A stretch of DNA of 64,000 bases from Dyella_A sp035685805. GTDB lineage: Bacteria > Pseudomonadota > Gammaproteobacteria > Xanthomonadales > Rhodanobacteraceae. The stretch spans positions 42,677 to 106,676 of the forward strand of contig NZ_DASSAB010000041.1 of NCBI RefSeq assembly GCF_035685805.1, given 5' to 3'. The translations under genes and the position numbers were made by a program. The notes below the pieces were generated by a model that made no database searches, had not been told where the DNA came from, and saw nothing but the letters and a program-made list of their open reading frames with translations. Below are positions 26,957 through 36,409 of the stretch, piece by piece (position 1 is the stretch's first letter; every line of letters starts with the position of its first letter).

Positions 26957-28503
26957 ACAATCGTCGACTCACCTTGCGCAATACCGCCCTTGCCTCGATC
27001 GGCATCTACGTCGAGTACTTCCTTGGCATGGTGGCGGCGATCCTCATCGCCCGCCACCTGGGACCGGCGAGCTACGGCATCTACAGCCTGTTCATCTGGT
27101 TCGCCGCAATCGGGATCGTGCTGACCAACTCGGGCATCACCACCGGCGTGATCAAGTTCATCGCGGAGTTCCGCGGCGCCGAACGGCCCGAGCTGATCTG
27201 GCCGCTGCTGCGCCAGATGCGGACGGCACAGACATGGCACATGGCCCTGGTGGTCATCGTTGGTTCGATTCTGCTGCTGCTCGCCCGGCCCCACTGGATC
27301 GACGCGCCGGGCGCGGGCGAATTCGCGCTCCTGATGTTCGGCGTCGTCATGCGCGGGCCCTACATGTTCAACGTCGCCGTCGCCAAGGGTTTCGAAGCCT
27401 TCGACGCCACGGCACGTATCTCGGTGTTTGCCGCACCGGTCAATCTTGCGCTGGTCATTGCCGCCATCCTGCTCAAGGGGACGGTGCTTTGGTTCCTGAT
27501 CGTGTACGCGACCTCCAGCGCCTTGTTCCTGCTGGCATCGCACCTGCAAGTGCGTCGACTGCTTGCCGGCCTTCCCGCGGCGGCCTCGCTCTCGCTAGAA
27601 CAGAAGCAGCGCATCCGGCGGCACCTGCGCATCGTGTCGGTGACCATCGTGGTCAATTTCTTCATCGCCAGCGACGTGGAGATCCTGTTCCTGAACCTGG
27701 ATGCCACCTCGGCCGCGGCGGGCTTCTTCAAGGTCGCCTATCAGCTCGCCACCGGCATGGTGCTGCTGGTGCCGGGCGTCTTCGGTGCGGTGCTGCTTCC
27801 GATGATGTCGAAGGCGCTGAGCCAGAGCCGGGAGCTGGCCGGCCGCCGGTTTGCCGCCGTCACCACCTATTTGCTGCTGCTGTGCGCGCCGGTGGCGGTG
27901 TTTGGCATCTGCTTCGCCGGGCCGGTCATTGAACTGCTCTATGGCCACGCCTATGCCGAGGCCGCGCCCGTGTTCGCGCTGATCATCCTCGCCTGTGCCA
28001 TCAGCACGACCAACCAGGGCGCGGTCAGCCTGCTGGTGAGTGCCGACAGGCAGCAGACCGTCTTGCTGATGACGGTGATTTTCGGCGTGCTCAAGCTTTC
28101 GCTGGACGCATCGCTGATCCATCGCTTCGGCCTGCACGGTGCGGTCGCCGCGGTATTGACCGTATCGATCCTGAGCAGCACGGCGTATATCGGCGCGGGC
28201 ATTCGCGTGGGGCGCGTCTCGATGGAATGGCGCCGCCTGTTCGCGATCCTGGTCGCGTCGCTGCTTACGGCGACGATCGCGCTTCCGGTCCTGCTGCTGC
28301 ATCTGCCGACGCTGCTGACGGTGTTCCTCGGGGGGCTCGTCGTTGCCTTGGTGTTCGCTGTGGCAACGCTCTGCCTGCCTTGCTGGAGCGCCGCGGACAT
28401 CGAGCAGTTGCAGGAGCTGCATGCCCGCTTCGCACGCAGTCGTCCGCGCCCGCTGTCCCGGCTGCTGCGCCATGCCGGCAACCGCGCCGAGAAATGGTCA
28501 TGA
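26953..28503 (+). CDS. Wzx-type oligosaccharide flippase
   Basis: A 516-residue membrane protein with about 14 helices of the MOP superfamily (polysaccharide biosynthesis/flippase). Family features are the LRNTALASIGIYVEYFLGMVAAILIARHLG start, YGIYSLFIWFA, and the C-terminal half GGLVVALVFAVATLC. It flips lipid-linked repeats across the inner membrane before Wzy polymerisation. Start and stop overlap the neighbours through ATGA on both sides (26953 and 28500), so translation is coupled along the operon. Confidence 0.87.
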   Translation: MNNRRLTLRNTALASIGIYVEYFLGMVAAILIARHLGPASYGIYSLFIWFAAIGIVLTNSGITTGVIKFIAEFRGAERPELIWPLLRQMRTAQTWHMALVVIVGSILLLLARPHWIDAPGAGEFALLMFGVVMRGPYMFNVAVAKGFEAFDATARISVFAAPVNLALVIAAILLKGTVLWFLIVYATSSALFLLASHLQVRRLLAGLPAAASLSLEQKQRIRRHLRIVSVTIVVNFFIASDVEILFLNLDATSAAAGFFKVAYQLATGMVLLVPGVFGAVLLPMMSKALSQSRELAGRRFAAVTTYLLLLCAPVAVFGICFAGPVIELLYGHAYAEAAPVFALIILACAISTTNQGAVSLLVSADRQQTVLLMTVIFGVLKLSLDASLIHRFGLHGAVAAVLTVSILSSTAYIGAGIRVGRVSMEWRRLFAILVASLLTATIALPVLLLHLPTLLTVFLGGLVVALVFAVATLCLPCWSAADIEQLQELHARFARSRPRPLSRLLRHAGNRAEKWS

Positions 28504-29888
28504 CCGCACCCCCGATCTCGCGACTGTACGAGCAGCTGTTTCGCCGGGCGCTGTTCCCCGCCTACGAAAGCGGGCTGCGTCGGCGGCGGACGCTGGACTG
28601 GCTCGCCGACTACGAGCGCGATCAGTGGCTCGACCCGGAGCAGATCGCGGCCTTGCAGTGGCGGCGGCTCAAGGACCTGATCGGCCATTGCCACCGCGAG
28701 GTGCCGTACTACCAGCGGACCTGGAAGGCACTCGGCATCGCTCCCGAAGAGATTCGCACGCTGGACGACTACGCCCGCCTGCCACGGTTGAGCAAGGCCG
28801 ACATCCGCGAAAACTTCGATGACCTCAAGGCGATGTCGCACCGCGACAGCCTGATCTACAAGTCCACCGGCGGTTCCACCGGTGAGCCCATGCGCTTCGG
28901 CTGCAACCGGGAGAGCAACGATCGCCGCACCGCAGTGATGTGGCGCGGCTACGGCTGGGCCGGCTCGCGCATGGGTCGGCGCACGCTGTATCTGTGGGGT
29001 GGCGCGGTGGGCCAGCCCAGCCGTGCGCATCAGCTGAAAGACCGTCTCTACAACGCCGCCTTTGCGCGCCACATGCTCAACAGCTTCGCCATGAGCGAGA
29101 CCAACCTGGCCGACTACGCCAGGGCGATCGACCGCTACCGGCCGGACATCATCGTCGGCTACGTCGGGCCCCTGGTGAAGCTGGCCCGCTGGATGATCGA
29201 CACCGGGCGCCGGGTGTCGAGCCCGCACGCGATCATCGGTGCCGCCGAAGCGCTGCACGAGTTTCAGCGCGAACTCATCGAGCAGGCGTTCGGCTGTCCG
29301 GTGTTCAACACCTATGGCTGCCGCGAGTTCATGTTGATTGCCGCCGAGTGCGAGCAGCGCAACGGCCTGCACGTGAACGCCGACCACCTGCTGGTCGAAC
29401 TGGGCGCGCCGCTGGCAGAGAACGGCCCCGGCGAGGTGGTGGTCACCGACCTGTTCAATTACGGCATGCCGTTGCTGCGCTACGCCAACGGCGACGCTGC
29501 CACGCCGTCGCAGCGCGCCTGCGGCTGCGGACGGGGCCTGCCGCTGATCAGTCGCGTGGACGGTCGCGTGCTCGATGCCATCCGCACGCCGGACGGGCAC
29601 GTGCTGCCGGGGGAATTCTTCCCCCACATGCTCAAGGACGTGCCCGGCGTGGAGCGATTCCAGCTGGTGCAGCGCCAGCTCGATGCGCTGGATCTCTCCA
29701 TTGTGCGCGGTGCGCAGTTCAACGAGGCCTCGCTCGCCTACATCCGCCGCGAGGTGGCCAAGGTGCTGGGAGCCAGCGTGACGCTGCGCTGCCACTTCGT
29801 GGACGACATCGCACTGACGCCCAGCGGAAAGCTGCGCGTCACGGTGTCGGAGTTGAGTTCCGCGGGCACTGCAGGGGAACGGCCGTGA
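28500..29888 (+). CDS. PaaK/CapK-like AMP-forming ligase
   Basis: A 462-residue protein of the phenylacetate-CoA ligase (CapK) branch of the AMP-binding superfamily. The P-loop-like motif is YKSTGGSTGEPMRF near residue 120. YGCREFMLIAAECEQ, VVVTDLFNYGMPLLRYANGDAA and a C-terminal LTPSGKLRV lysine region follow. Such genes occur in capsule and EPS loci and are thought to activate an acid for attachment to the sugar; the substrate is unknown. It sits between flippase and glycosyltransferase and overlaps both (ATGA and GTGA). Confidence 0.82.
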   Translation: MTAPPISRLYEQLFRRALFPAYESGLRRRRTLDWLADYERDQWLDPEQIAALQWRRLKDLIGHCHREVPYYQRTWKALGIAPEEIRTLDDYARLPRLSKADIRENFDDLKAMSHRDSLIYKSTGGSTGEPMRFGCNRESNDRRTAVMWRGYGWAGSRMGRRTLYLWGGAVGQPSRAHQLKDRLYNAAFARHMLNSFAMSETNLADYARAIDRYRPDIIVGYVGPLVKLARWMIDTGRRVSSPHAIIGAAEALHEFQRELIEQAFGCPVFNTYGCREFMLIAAECEQRNGLHVNADHLLVELGAPLAENGPGEVVVTDLFNYGMPLLRYANGDAATPSQRACGCGRGLPLISRVDGRVLDAIRTPDGHVLPGEFFPHMLKDVPGVERFQLVQRQLDALDLSIVRGAQFNEASLAYIRREVAKVLGASVTLRCHFVDDIALTPSGKLRVTVSELSSAGTAGERP

Positions 29889-30997
29889 AGATCTCCCACG
29901 TGGTCGAGAACCTCAATCGCGGCGGGCTGGAGCGGATGGTGCTCGACCTGGTTGCGCTGCAGTCTGCCCAGGGCCACCAGGTGCAGGTGATCTGCGTGTT
30001 CGAGCCCGGTGCCCTGGCCGGCGAGCTCGAGGCGCTCGGCGTGACGCTGGTGGCCTGCGGCAAGCGACGCGGCCCGGACCTGCGTGCGCTGCGGCGCTTG
30101 CGCCGCGCGGTGAAAATCCATGGCACCGAGGTAATGCACACGCACAATGCATCGGCCCACTACCAGGCGGTGCTGGCGACCTTCGGCCTGCGCGTGCCGC
30201 GGGTGATCAACACCCGGCACGGCATGGGGGCCGGTACGCCGTCCGCACGCCGCGACCGGCTGTACCGACTGGCCCTGGGCGGCACCGACGTGGTCGCCAC
30301 GGTGTGTGACGCGGCGCGCCGCGACGCACTGTCGCGCCGGCTGGTGCCACCGACCCGCAGCACGGTGGTGCCCAACGGCATCCGCATCGAGTTGTTCACG
30401 CCGGCCTCTGCCGGTCGTCGCGCCGCACTTCGACGCGCCTTGGGCGTGGCCGACGACATCCGCGTGGTGGGGACCGTCGGCCGGCTCAACTGGGCGAAGG
30501 ACCAGCGCAACCTCATCAGTGCGTTTGCGCAGGTGCACCGGCGTGACCCGCGTACCGCGCTCGTGCTGGCGGGGAAGGGCGAGCTGCTGTTCATGCTGCG
30601 GGCGCATGCGAAGGCAGAGGGCGTAGCGGCCGCCGTGTACTTCCTCGGTGACCGCAACGACGTGCGCGAACTGCTGCAAGGCATGGATGTCTTCGTGCTG
30701 TCCTCGGTCAGCGAGGGCTACTCGATGGCCCTGCTCGAGGCGGCGGCGAGCGGTCTTCCGATGGTGGCCACGGATGTCGGCGGCACCCGCGAGATCGTGC
30801 GAGACGGCGAGACCGGGCGGCTGGTGCCTGCGGGCGATCCGGAAGCGCTGGCCTCGGCAATCAGTTCCTTGCTGGAAGATCCCGATACCGCGGGCCGGCT
30901 GGCCCGGGGCGCGCTGGACTGGGTGCGCGTGAACGGCTCGCTGGCCACCATGGCCTCGCGCTACGAATCCCTGTATCGCCCGCTGGAACCGGTCTGA
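29885..30997 (+). CDS. Glycosyltransferase family 4 (1)
   Basis: A 370-residue GT-B fold retaining glycosyltransferase. The N-domain opens ISHVVENLNRGGLERMVLDL; the C-domain has VGTVGRLNWAKDQRNL and the donor-site E-x7-E in SSVSEGYSMALLEAAASGLPMVATDVGGTREIV. The pattern of the N-terminus is like that of the XrtA-locus GT4 enzymes. The start is GTG at 29885, overlapping the previous stop (GTGA). One base is shared with the next start. Confidence 0.85.
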   Translation: MKISHVVENLNRGGLERMVLDLVALQSAQGHQVQVICVFEPGALAGELEALGVTLVACGKRRGPDLRALRRLRRAVKIHGTEVMHTHNASAHYQAVLATFGLRVPRVINTRHGMGAGTPSARRDRLYRLALGGTDVVATVCDAARRDALSRRLVPPTRSTVVPNGIRIELFTPASAGRRAALRRALGVADDIRVVGTVGRLNWAKDQRNLISAFAQVHRRDPRTALVLAGKGELLFMLRAHAKAEGVAAAVYFLGDRNDVRELLQGMDVFVLSSVSEGYSMALLEAAASGLPMVATDVGGTREIVRDGETGRLVPAGDPEALASAISSLLEDPDTAGRLARGALDWVRVNGSLATMASRYESLYRPLEPV

Positions 30998-32178
30998 TGC
31001 GCCTGCTGATCCTCACCAATCTTTTCCCGACACGTTGGGATCCGCTGCGCGGGGCGTTCAACCGACAGCAGTTCGAGCGGTTGGGCGCCGAACACGACGT
31101 CTCGGTGATCACGGCGGTGCCGTTGCCTGAGCGGCTTCGGCCGCCCGTTGCCCAGGCGAGCCCGGCAGTGGTCGGCCTGGCGACGGACGAGTTCGTCTTC
31201 GTCTATCCGCCACGGGTCGGCCGCTCGCTGCACGCGCTGTTCTGGCGAATCTGCCTGTGGCTGCAGAAGGGGCGACGCCTGCGCCGCGAACGCTACGACT
31301 GCCTGCTGGTGAGCTGGGCCTATCCCGATGCCGCCGCCGCGGGTGCGTGGGCGCGCCGGCGCGGTCTTCCGTACGTGGTGAAAGTGCACGGCAGCGACCT
31401 CAATGTGCAGGCCGAGGATCCCGCCCGGCGGCGGCAGATCCGCAAGGCGCTCCTCGGCGCGAAGGCGGTGGTGGCGGTGAGTCGTGCACTGGCGGACAAG
31501 GCGATTGCGATCGGCGCGGATCCGCAGCGTGTGCACGTCATCTACAACGGCGTGGACGGCGGTCGCTTCTCGCCGGGTCCGCAGTGCGAAGCGCGCGCAC
31601 GGTTGAAGCTCCCGCCGATCCCCGGTCCGCTGTGGCTGTTCGTGGGAAATCTCAAGGACACCAAGGGCTGCATGGATCTGCTCGAGGCCTTCGCGGCGGC
31701 GCGCGTGCGCCAGCCCAAGGCCCATCTGGTCTTCGTCGGTGCGGGGCCGTGCGGGTCCGCCTTGCAGGCGCGGGCGCAGGCGCTTGGCTGCGCCACATCG
31801 GTGCAACTGGTAGGTGCGGTAGCGCACGGGGAGCTGGCCGACTGGTTTCGCGCCGCCGATGTCTTTTGCCTTCCCAGCCACAACGAAGGCGTACCCAATG
31901 TGGTGCTGGAGTCGATGGCCTGCGGCGTGCCGGTGGTGGCGACGCGGGTGGGCGGGATCCCCGAGGTGGTGCCCGAGCACGCTGGCATCCTGGTGACGCC
32001 GCAGGACATCCCGGGCATCGCCGACGCGCTCGTCCAGGCGAGCCAGCGACCGTGGGACACTGCCAGAATCGCCTCGCATGCCCGCGGATTCTGCTGGCAG
32101 GCCAACATCGCCCAGCTCTGCGCCGTACTCGAAAACGCGGTCAACTCGTCCACGCCTGCCGGCAATCTCCCGTCATGA
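30997..32178 (+). CDS. Glycosyltransferase family 4 (2)
   Basis: A 393-residue GT-B enzyme. It begins LLILTNLFPTRWDPLRGAFNRQQF, a typical GT4 acceptor-domain start, and carries KVHGSDLNVQA, LWLFVGNLKDTKGCMDL and the donor motif PSHNEGVPNVVLESMACGVPVVATRVGGIPEVV. It starts on the last base of the previous stop codon and overlaps the deacetylase by ATGA. Acceptor and donor sugars cannot be told from sequence. Confidence 0.86.
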   Translation: MRLLILTNLFPTRWDPLRGAFNRQQFERLGAEHDVSVITAVPLPERLRPPVAQASPAVVGLATDEFVFVYPPRVGRSLHALFWRICLWLQKGRRLRRERYDCLLVSWAYPDAAAAGAWARRRGLPYVVKVHGSDLNVQAEDPARRRQIRKALLGAKAVVAVSRALADKAIAIGADPQRVHVIYNGVDGGRFSPGPQCEARARLKLPPIPGPLWLFVGNLKDTKGCMDLLEAFAAARVRQPKAHLVFVGAGPCGSALQARAQALGCATSVQLVGAVAHGELADWFRAADVFCLPSHNEGVPNVVLESMACGVPVVATRVGGIPEVVPEHAGILVTPQDIPGIADALVQASQRPWDTARIASHARGFCWQANIAQLCAVLENAVNSSTPAGNLPS

Positions 32179-32816
32179 AGTACGCGCCGAAGAAGCACCA
32201 TCTGCTGGGCCTGCTGCCCGATGCGTGGGTGCAGACGCATGGCCCGCGTTCGGGCGCATGCCGCTATCTCACCTTCGATGACGGCCCCCACCCGGAGCAC
32301 ACGCCGCAGCTGCTTGATCTGCTGCGCCGTCATGGCCTGCGCGCGAGTTTTTTCGTGGTGGGCCAGCGGGTGGAGCGCCACCCGGATATCGCCAGGCGCA
32401 TCGTGGACGAGGGCCATCTGCTGGGTAATCACTCCCACTGCCACACGCAGTTCGGCCAGATGGATCTGGCGACGCAGGTGAGCGAGATCGCGCAAGCCGA
32501 TCGCGTATTGCAGGGGGTAGACGGATGCCCACGGCACCGTGTGCGCACGCCGCAAGGCCACCTGTCGTGGTCACTGCTGCGGCACTTCGCGCGCGAGCGG
32601 CGCAGCGTGGCCTACTGGTGTTACGACAGCCTCGACTACCGCGCCAGCGACGCCGCCACGCTGGTGGAGCGACTTGGCCACCAACCGCCGCGGGCCGGCG
32701 ACATCGTGTTGATGCATGACGACAGCCAGCACGCCGTGGACGCGCTCGAACAGTTGCTGCCGCAATGGCTCGCCGCCGGCTGGACCTTCGATGCGCTCGC
32801 CCAGGATCGTGCATGA
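32175..32816 (+). CDS. NodB-type polysaccharide deacetylase (short)
   Basis: A 213-residue CE4-fold protein. Motif 1 reads RYLTFDDGPHPEHTP (catalytic base and metal Asp) and motif 2 NHSHCHTQFGQM (two His metal ligands). Motif 3 (VRTPQGHLSW) has Thr-Pro-Gln where RPPxG is usual. The C-terminal part has IVLMHDDSQHAVDALEQLLP. No signal peptide or membrane helix is present, so it may act in the cytoplasm on a lipid-linked intermediate. This position is unusual for a CE4 enzyme. It overlaps both neighbours by ATGA. Confidence 0.85.
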   Translation: MKYAPKKHHLLGLLPDAWVQTHGPRSGACRYLTFDDGPHPEHTPQLLDLLRRHGLRASFFVVGQRVERHPDIARRIVDEGHLLGNHSHCHTQFGQMDLATQVSEIAQADRVLQGVDGCPRHRVRTPQGHLSWSLLRHFARERRSVAYWCYDSLDYRASDAATLVERLGHQPPRAGDIVLMHDDSQHAVDALEQLLPQWLAAGWTFDALAQDRA

Positions 32817-33985
32817 ACATCATCTATCACCACCGAACCCGCGGCCGCGACGTGGAAGGCGTGCACATCCGCGGCATCGTCGATGCACTGCGCGGGCTGG
32901 GCCATCGCGTGGGCATCGTCTCGTTTCCGGGCGCGGACCCGGAGCAGGCGCCGGCCGAATCCGGCGCGGCGCCGAAGGGCCGCAGCCGGGTAGGCGCCGC
33001 GTTGGCCAGGATGCCCGGCGTGCTGTTCGAGCTGGCGGAGCTCGGCTACAACCTGATGACCTGGGTGCGCATGGGCAAGGTGATCCGCACCCAGAAGCCG
33101 GACATGATCTACGAGCGCTATTCGCTGTTCCTGTTCGCCACGATCTGGCTGGCGCGCAGGCGGCGCATCCCGATCGTGCTGGAGGTCAACGATTCGGCGC
33201 TGGTGGAGCGCGTTCGACCCTTGCACATGAAGGCGCTGGCGCGTCGCATCGAACGCTGGTGCATGCTCAACTGCACCGGGCTGGTGTTCATCTCCAGCTA
33301 TTTCCGCGACCAGGCAGTGGCCGCCTACGGCACGATTGCGCCGTCGGTGATCTCACCCAACGCGGCCGACATCGCGCATTTCGATCCGGCACGCTTTGAT
33401 CGCGCCGCCCTGCGCAGGCAGCGGGGACTGGAGGGCCGCGTGGCCTGCGGCTTCATCGGCTCGTTCGCACGCTGGCACGGGGTGGATGGCTTCGTGCGGG
33501 CGATTGCGCCGCAGTTGCACCAGGCGCCGCAGCTGACGTTGGTGCTGGTGGGCGATGGCGTGACCCTGCCGGAGGTGCGTGCGCTGGTCGAGCAGGCGGG
33601 GCTCTCGACGCAGGTGCACCTGCCCGGCCGAGTTCCCCACAAGGACATCGCCAGCTGGGTGGCTTGCATGGACTACGCCGTGCTTCCCGATTCCAACCAC
33701 TACGGATCACCGATGAAGCTGTTCGAATTCATGGCCATGGGCGTGGCCATGGTCGCGCCCGACTACGCGCCGGTGGCCGAGGTGGTCGACGACGGTGCCA
33801 CCGGCTGGCTGTTCGAGCGGCGCAACACGCAGGCGTGCATCGACCGGCTGCTCGCGCTGGCGGGTGAGCCGGAACAGCGCGAGCGGGTCGGGCGCGCGGC
33901 GCGCGACTACATCGTGCGCGAGCGCCAGTGGCGCAACAACGCCGAGCAGCTGCTCACGCTCGCCGCGGCCGGAGCACGCGCATGA
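32813..33985 (+). CDS. Glycosyltransferase family 4 (3)
   Basis: A 390-residue GT-B enzyme starting MNIIYHHRTRGRDVEGVHIRG, a pattern I associate with EPS-locus GT4 proteins. The C-domain shows CGFIGSFARWHGVDGFVRA, VHLPGRVPHKDIASWVA and the donor motif YGSPMKLFEFMAMGVAMVAPDYAPVAEVV. The start at 32813 is fixed by the ATGA overlap with the deacetylase gene. The stop overlaps the next start at 33982 in the same way. Confidence 0.86.
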   Translation: MNIIYHHRTRGRDVEGVHIRGIVDALRGLGHRVGIVSFPGADPEQAPAESGAAPKGRSRVGAALARMPGVLFELAELGYNLMTWVRMGKVIRTQKPDMIYERYSLFLFATIWLARRRRIPIVLEVNDSALVERVRPLHMKALARRIERWCMLNCTGLVFISSYFRDQAVAAYGTIAPSVISPNAADIAHFDPARFDRAALRRQRGLEGRVACGFIGSFARWHGVDGFVRAIAPQLHQAPQLTLVLVGDGVTLPEVRALVEQAGLSTQVHLPGRVPHKDIASWVACMDYAVLPDSNHYGSPMKLFEFMAMGVAMVAPDYAPVAEVVDDGATGWLFERRNTQACIDRLLALAGEPEQRERVGRAARDYIVRERQWRNNAEQLLTLAAAGARA

Positions 33986-35151
33986 TCACCTGGATGCTCG
34001 CGGTGGCCGGCATCGGCATGTTGCTGGCGTTGGTCGTGTTGGCCTGGGCGGTGCGCGCGCGGCACATGCACATCTGGCTCGGCAGCTACCTGCGGCGTCG
34101 CCAACCGAAGCCTGCGAGCGGGCCGGTCCACGTGATGTTCTGCTTCGTCGATCACTTCGAGCCGGCGTGGGGGAAGGTGGATCTTCCGACCCAGCGCGCG
34201 CGCGTGGATCGCTGGTGCGTCGATTACCGGAAGATGGCCAGCGCCCACCGCGATGCCGATGGGCGGGCACCGCAGCACAGCTTCTTCTATCCCGAAGAGG
34301 AGTATCTGGAAGAGCACCTGGACAAGATCGCCAGCCTTTGCGCGGACGGCTTCGGCGAAATAGAGATCCACCTGCACCACGACGACGACACCCCGGAAAA
34401 CTTCCGCAAAACCATCGGTGGCTTCAACCGCCTGCTGCACGAGCGGCACGGTGCGCTTTCGCGGGATCCGGACACCGGCGAGCTGGCGTTCGGCTTCATC
34501 CATGGCAACTGGAGCCTGGACAATTCACGCGGCGACGGGCGCTGGTGCGGCATCAACAACGAGTTGATCCTGCTGCGCGAGCTCGGCTGCTATGCCGACT
34601 TCACCTTGCCCTCGGCGCCCAGCGACACCCAGACCGCGATGGTCAACGCGATCTACTACGCCACGGATGATCCGCACCGTCCCAAATCGCACAACACCGG
34701 CGAACCGGTGCGCGTGGGAGGAACGCCCAGCGGTGACCTGATGATCGTGCAGGGGCCGCTGGGCCTGAACTGGCGCGACCGTCGCTTCGGCGTCATCCCG
34801 CGGATCGAGAATTCGGACGTGCGGCGCGCCTGCCCGCCCACCCGCGAACGCATCGACCACTGGGTGCGCACGGGAATCCACGTCGAGGGCCGGCCGGAAT
34901 GGGTCTTCGTGAAGGTGCATACGCACGGCACCCAGGAGCGCGACATGGACACGCTGCTGGGCACGCCGGCCGACGCCATGCACAGCTACCTGGAGAGTGC
35001 CTACAACGACGGCCAGCGCCACGTGCTGCATTACGTCACCGCGCGCGAGGTCTACAACATCATCAAGGCGGCGGAGGCGGGCAAGTCGGGTGATCCGAAC
35101 GCGTATCGGGATTTCAGGCTGCCGCGGCCGAAGTCATCCGCGGCGGTTTAG
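33982..35151 (+). CDS. Membrane-anchored deacetylase-like protein (DHFEP type)
   Basis: A 389-residue protein with one N-terminal membrane helix (MITWMLAVAGIGMLLALVVLAW) and a large domain outside or inside the membrane. Highly conserved-looking acidic/His motifs are FVDHFEPAW, HSFFYPEEEYLEEHLD, EIEIHLHHDDDTPENF, FIHGNWSLDNSR, GCYADFTLPSAPSDTQT, DPHRPKSH and WVFVKVHTHG. The order Asp-His early and His-x-His-His later is reminiscent of CE4 polysaccharide deacetylases. However, I recognise the family only as an uncharacterised EPS-associated group. It is the last gene of the overlapping ATGA chain. Confidence 0.65.
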   Translation: MITWMLAVAGIGMLLALVVLAWAVRARHMHIWLGSYLRRRQPKPASGPVHVMFCFVDHFEPAWGKVDLPTQRARVDRWCVDYRKMASAHRDADGRAPQHSFFYPEEEYLEEHLDKIASLCADGFGEIEIHLHHDDDTPENFRKTIGGFNRLLHERHGALSRDPDTGELAFGFIHGNWSLDNSRGDGRWCGINNELILLRELGCYADFTLPSAPSDTQTAMVNAIYYATDDPHRPKSHNTGEPVRVGGTPSGDLMIVQGPLGLNWRDRRFGVIPRIENSDVRRACPPTRERIDHWVRTGIHVEGRPEWVFVKVHTHGTQERDMDTLLGTPADAMHSYLESAYNDGQRHVLHYVTAREVYNIIKAAEAGKSGDPNAYRDFRLPRPKSSAAV

Positions 35152-35256
35152 GCAGGGGGAAGGGCGTCGGTGCCAGCCGGGAGCCGCTGTTGGGCCGTTT
35201 CCCGGGCGGGGCCGGCTTTCATGTGCAGGCATCTGGGGCCGTGATCGGTTCAATCT

Positions 35257-36330
35257 ATGTCACTGGTAAGCGTGATCGTTCCCACCTTCAACCGCGCCTA
35301 CTGCCTGCCCAGGACGCTGGACAGCGCGCTGGCGCAGACGCACGGTGAGCTCGAGGTGCTGGTCGTCGACGACGGTTCCACCGACGACACGCGCCAGCTC
35401 ATCGCAACCCGATATGCGGACGATCCGCGCGTCAGGTACCTGTATCAGGAGAACAGGGGCGTCGCCGCGGCGCGCAATCTCGGCCTTGCACAGGCCCGCG
35501 GCGACTTCGTCGCGCTGCTCGATTCGGACGACATCTGGCAGCCGTGGAAGCTCGAGTTGCAGTTGCGCTGCCTGCAGCAGTTTCCCGAACTCGGCATGGT
35601 GTGGACCGACATGGAAGCGATCGATCCCTCCGGCAAGGTCTTCAGCGCCGCCTATATCCGCACCATGTACAGCGCCTATGCGTTGTTCGCCAAGGGCCAG
35701 CTGTTCACGCAGACGGCGCCGCTGCGGGAAGTGGCACCTGACCTGCTCGGGGTTGTCGGCGACGCGCAGTTGCGCATGGGCATGATCTTCTCGCAGATGA
35801 TCATGGGTAGCCTCGTGCATACCTCCACCGTGCTTTTGCGGAGACAGCGGCTGGAGCAGGTAAAGGCATTTGACGAGACGCTGCGTTTTTCAGGCGAGGA
35901 CTACGATTTCCACCTGCGCACATGCCGCTACGGGCCCGTCGGCTTTATCGATCTGCCGGCCATCCAGTACCAGCGCGGCATGCCGGACCGGCTCACCCGC
36001 GACGAATATCGTATCCACACCGCGACCAACTTCCTGCGCACGATCTCGCCGTTTATCGAGGGCGCCCGCGACGAAATCCACCTGCCACGCACCATGGTCG
36101 ACAGCGCGCTGGCCGATGCCCATCTGTGGATCGCCGAGCTGCGTTTCGAGGCCGGCGAAATTCCTGCGGCCCGGCATCATCTTTGGTTGAGCGTCCGGCA
36201 CCGTCGCGGACAGGGGCGCGCGTGGATGCTGTGGCTGGCCTGCTTTCTCCCCAGCCGGCTCAGGTCCTGGCTGAAGCATCGTTATCAGGCGATCAAGCTG
36301 CCCCTGCGGCGAAGGCACGGGCATCCATGA
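35257..36330 (+). CDS. Glycosyltransferase family 2 (cytoplasmic)
   Basis: A 357-residue GT-A enzyme. The nucleotide-binding motif is VSVIVPTFNRAYCLPRTLDSAL with VVDDGSTDD, and the DXD metal motif is ALLDSDDIW near residue 92. The acceptor region includes HTSTVLLRRQRLEQVKAFDETLRFSGEDYDFHLR, the typical ED motif acting as base. The C-terminus is basic (SRLRSWLKHRYQAIKLPLRRR) and may bind the membrane surface. It lies 105 bp after the previous gene, so an internal promoter is possible. Confidence 0.87.
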   Translation: MSLVSVIVPTFNRAYCLPRTLDSALAQTHGELEVLVVDDGSTDDTRQLIATRYADDPRVRYLYQENRGVAAARNLGLAQARGDFVALLDSDDIWQPWKLELQLRCLQQFPELGMVWTDMEAIDPSGKVFSAAYIRTMYSAYALFAKGQLFTQTAPLREVAPDLLGVVGDAQLRMGMIFSQMIMGSLVHTSTVLLRRQRLEQVKAFDETLRFSGEDYDFHLRTCRYGPVGFIDLPAIQYQRGMPDRLTRDEYRIHTATNFLRTISPFIEGARDEIHLPRTMVDSALADAHLWIAELRFEAGEIPAARHHLWLSVRHRRGQGRAWMLWLACFLPSRLRSWLKHRYQAIKLPLRRRHGHP

Positions 36331-36409
36331 AAGGACTGTTACCGTCGGCCACATCCGGTGAATCGTTGCGCCGCGCACCCGATGCGCCCGGTGCACGGGT
36401 CCCTCTCGT

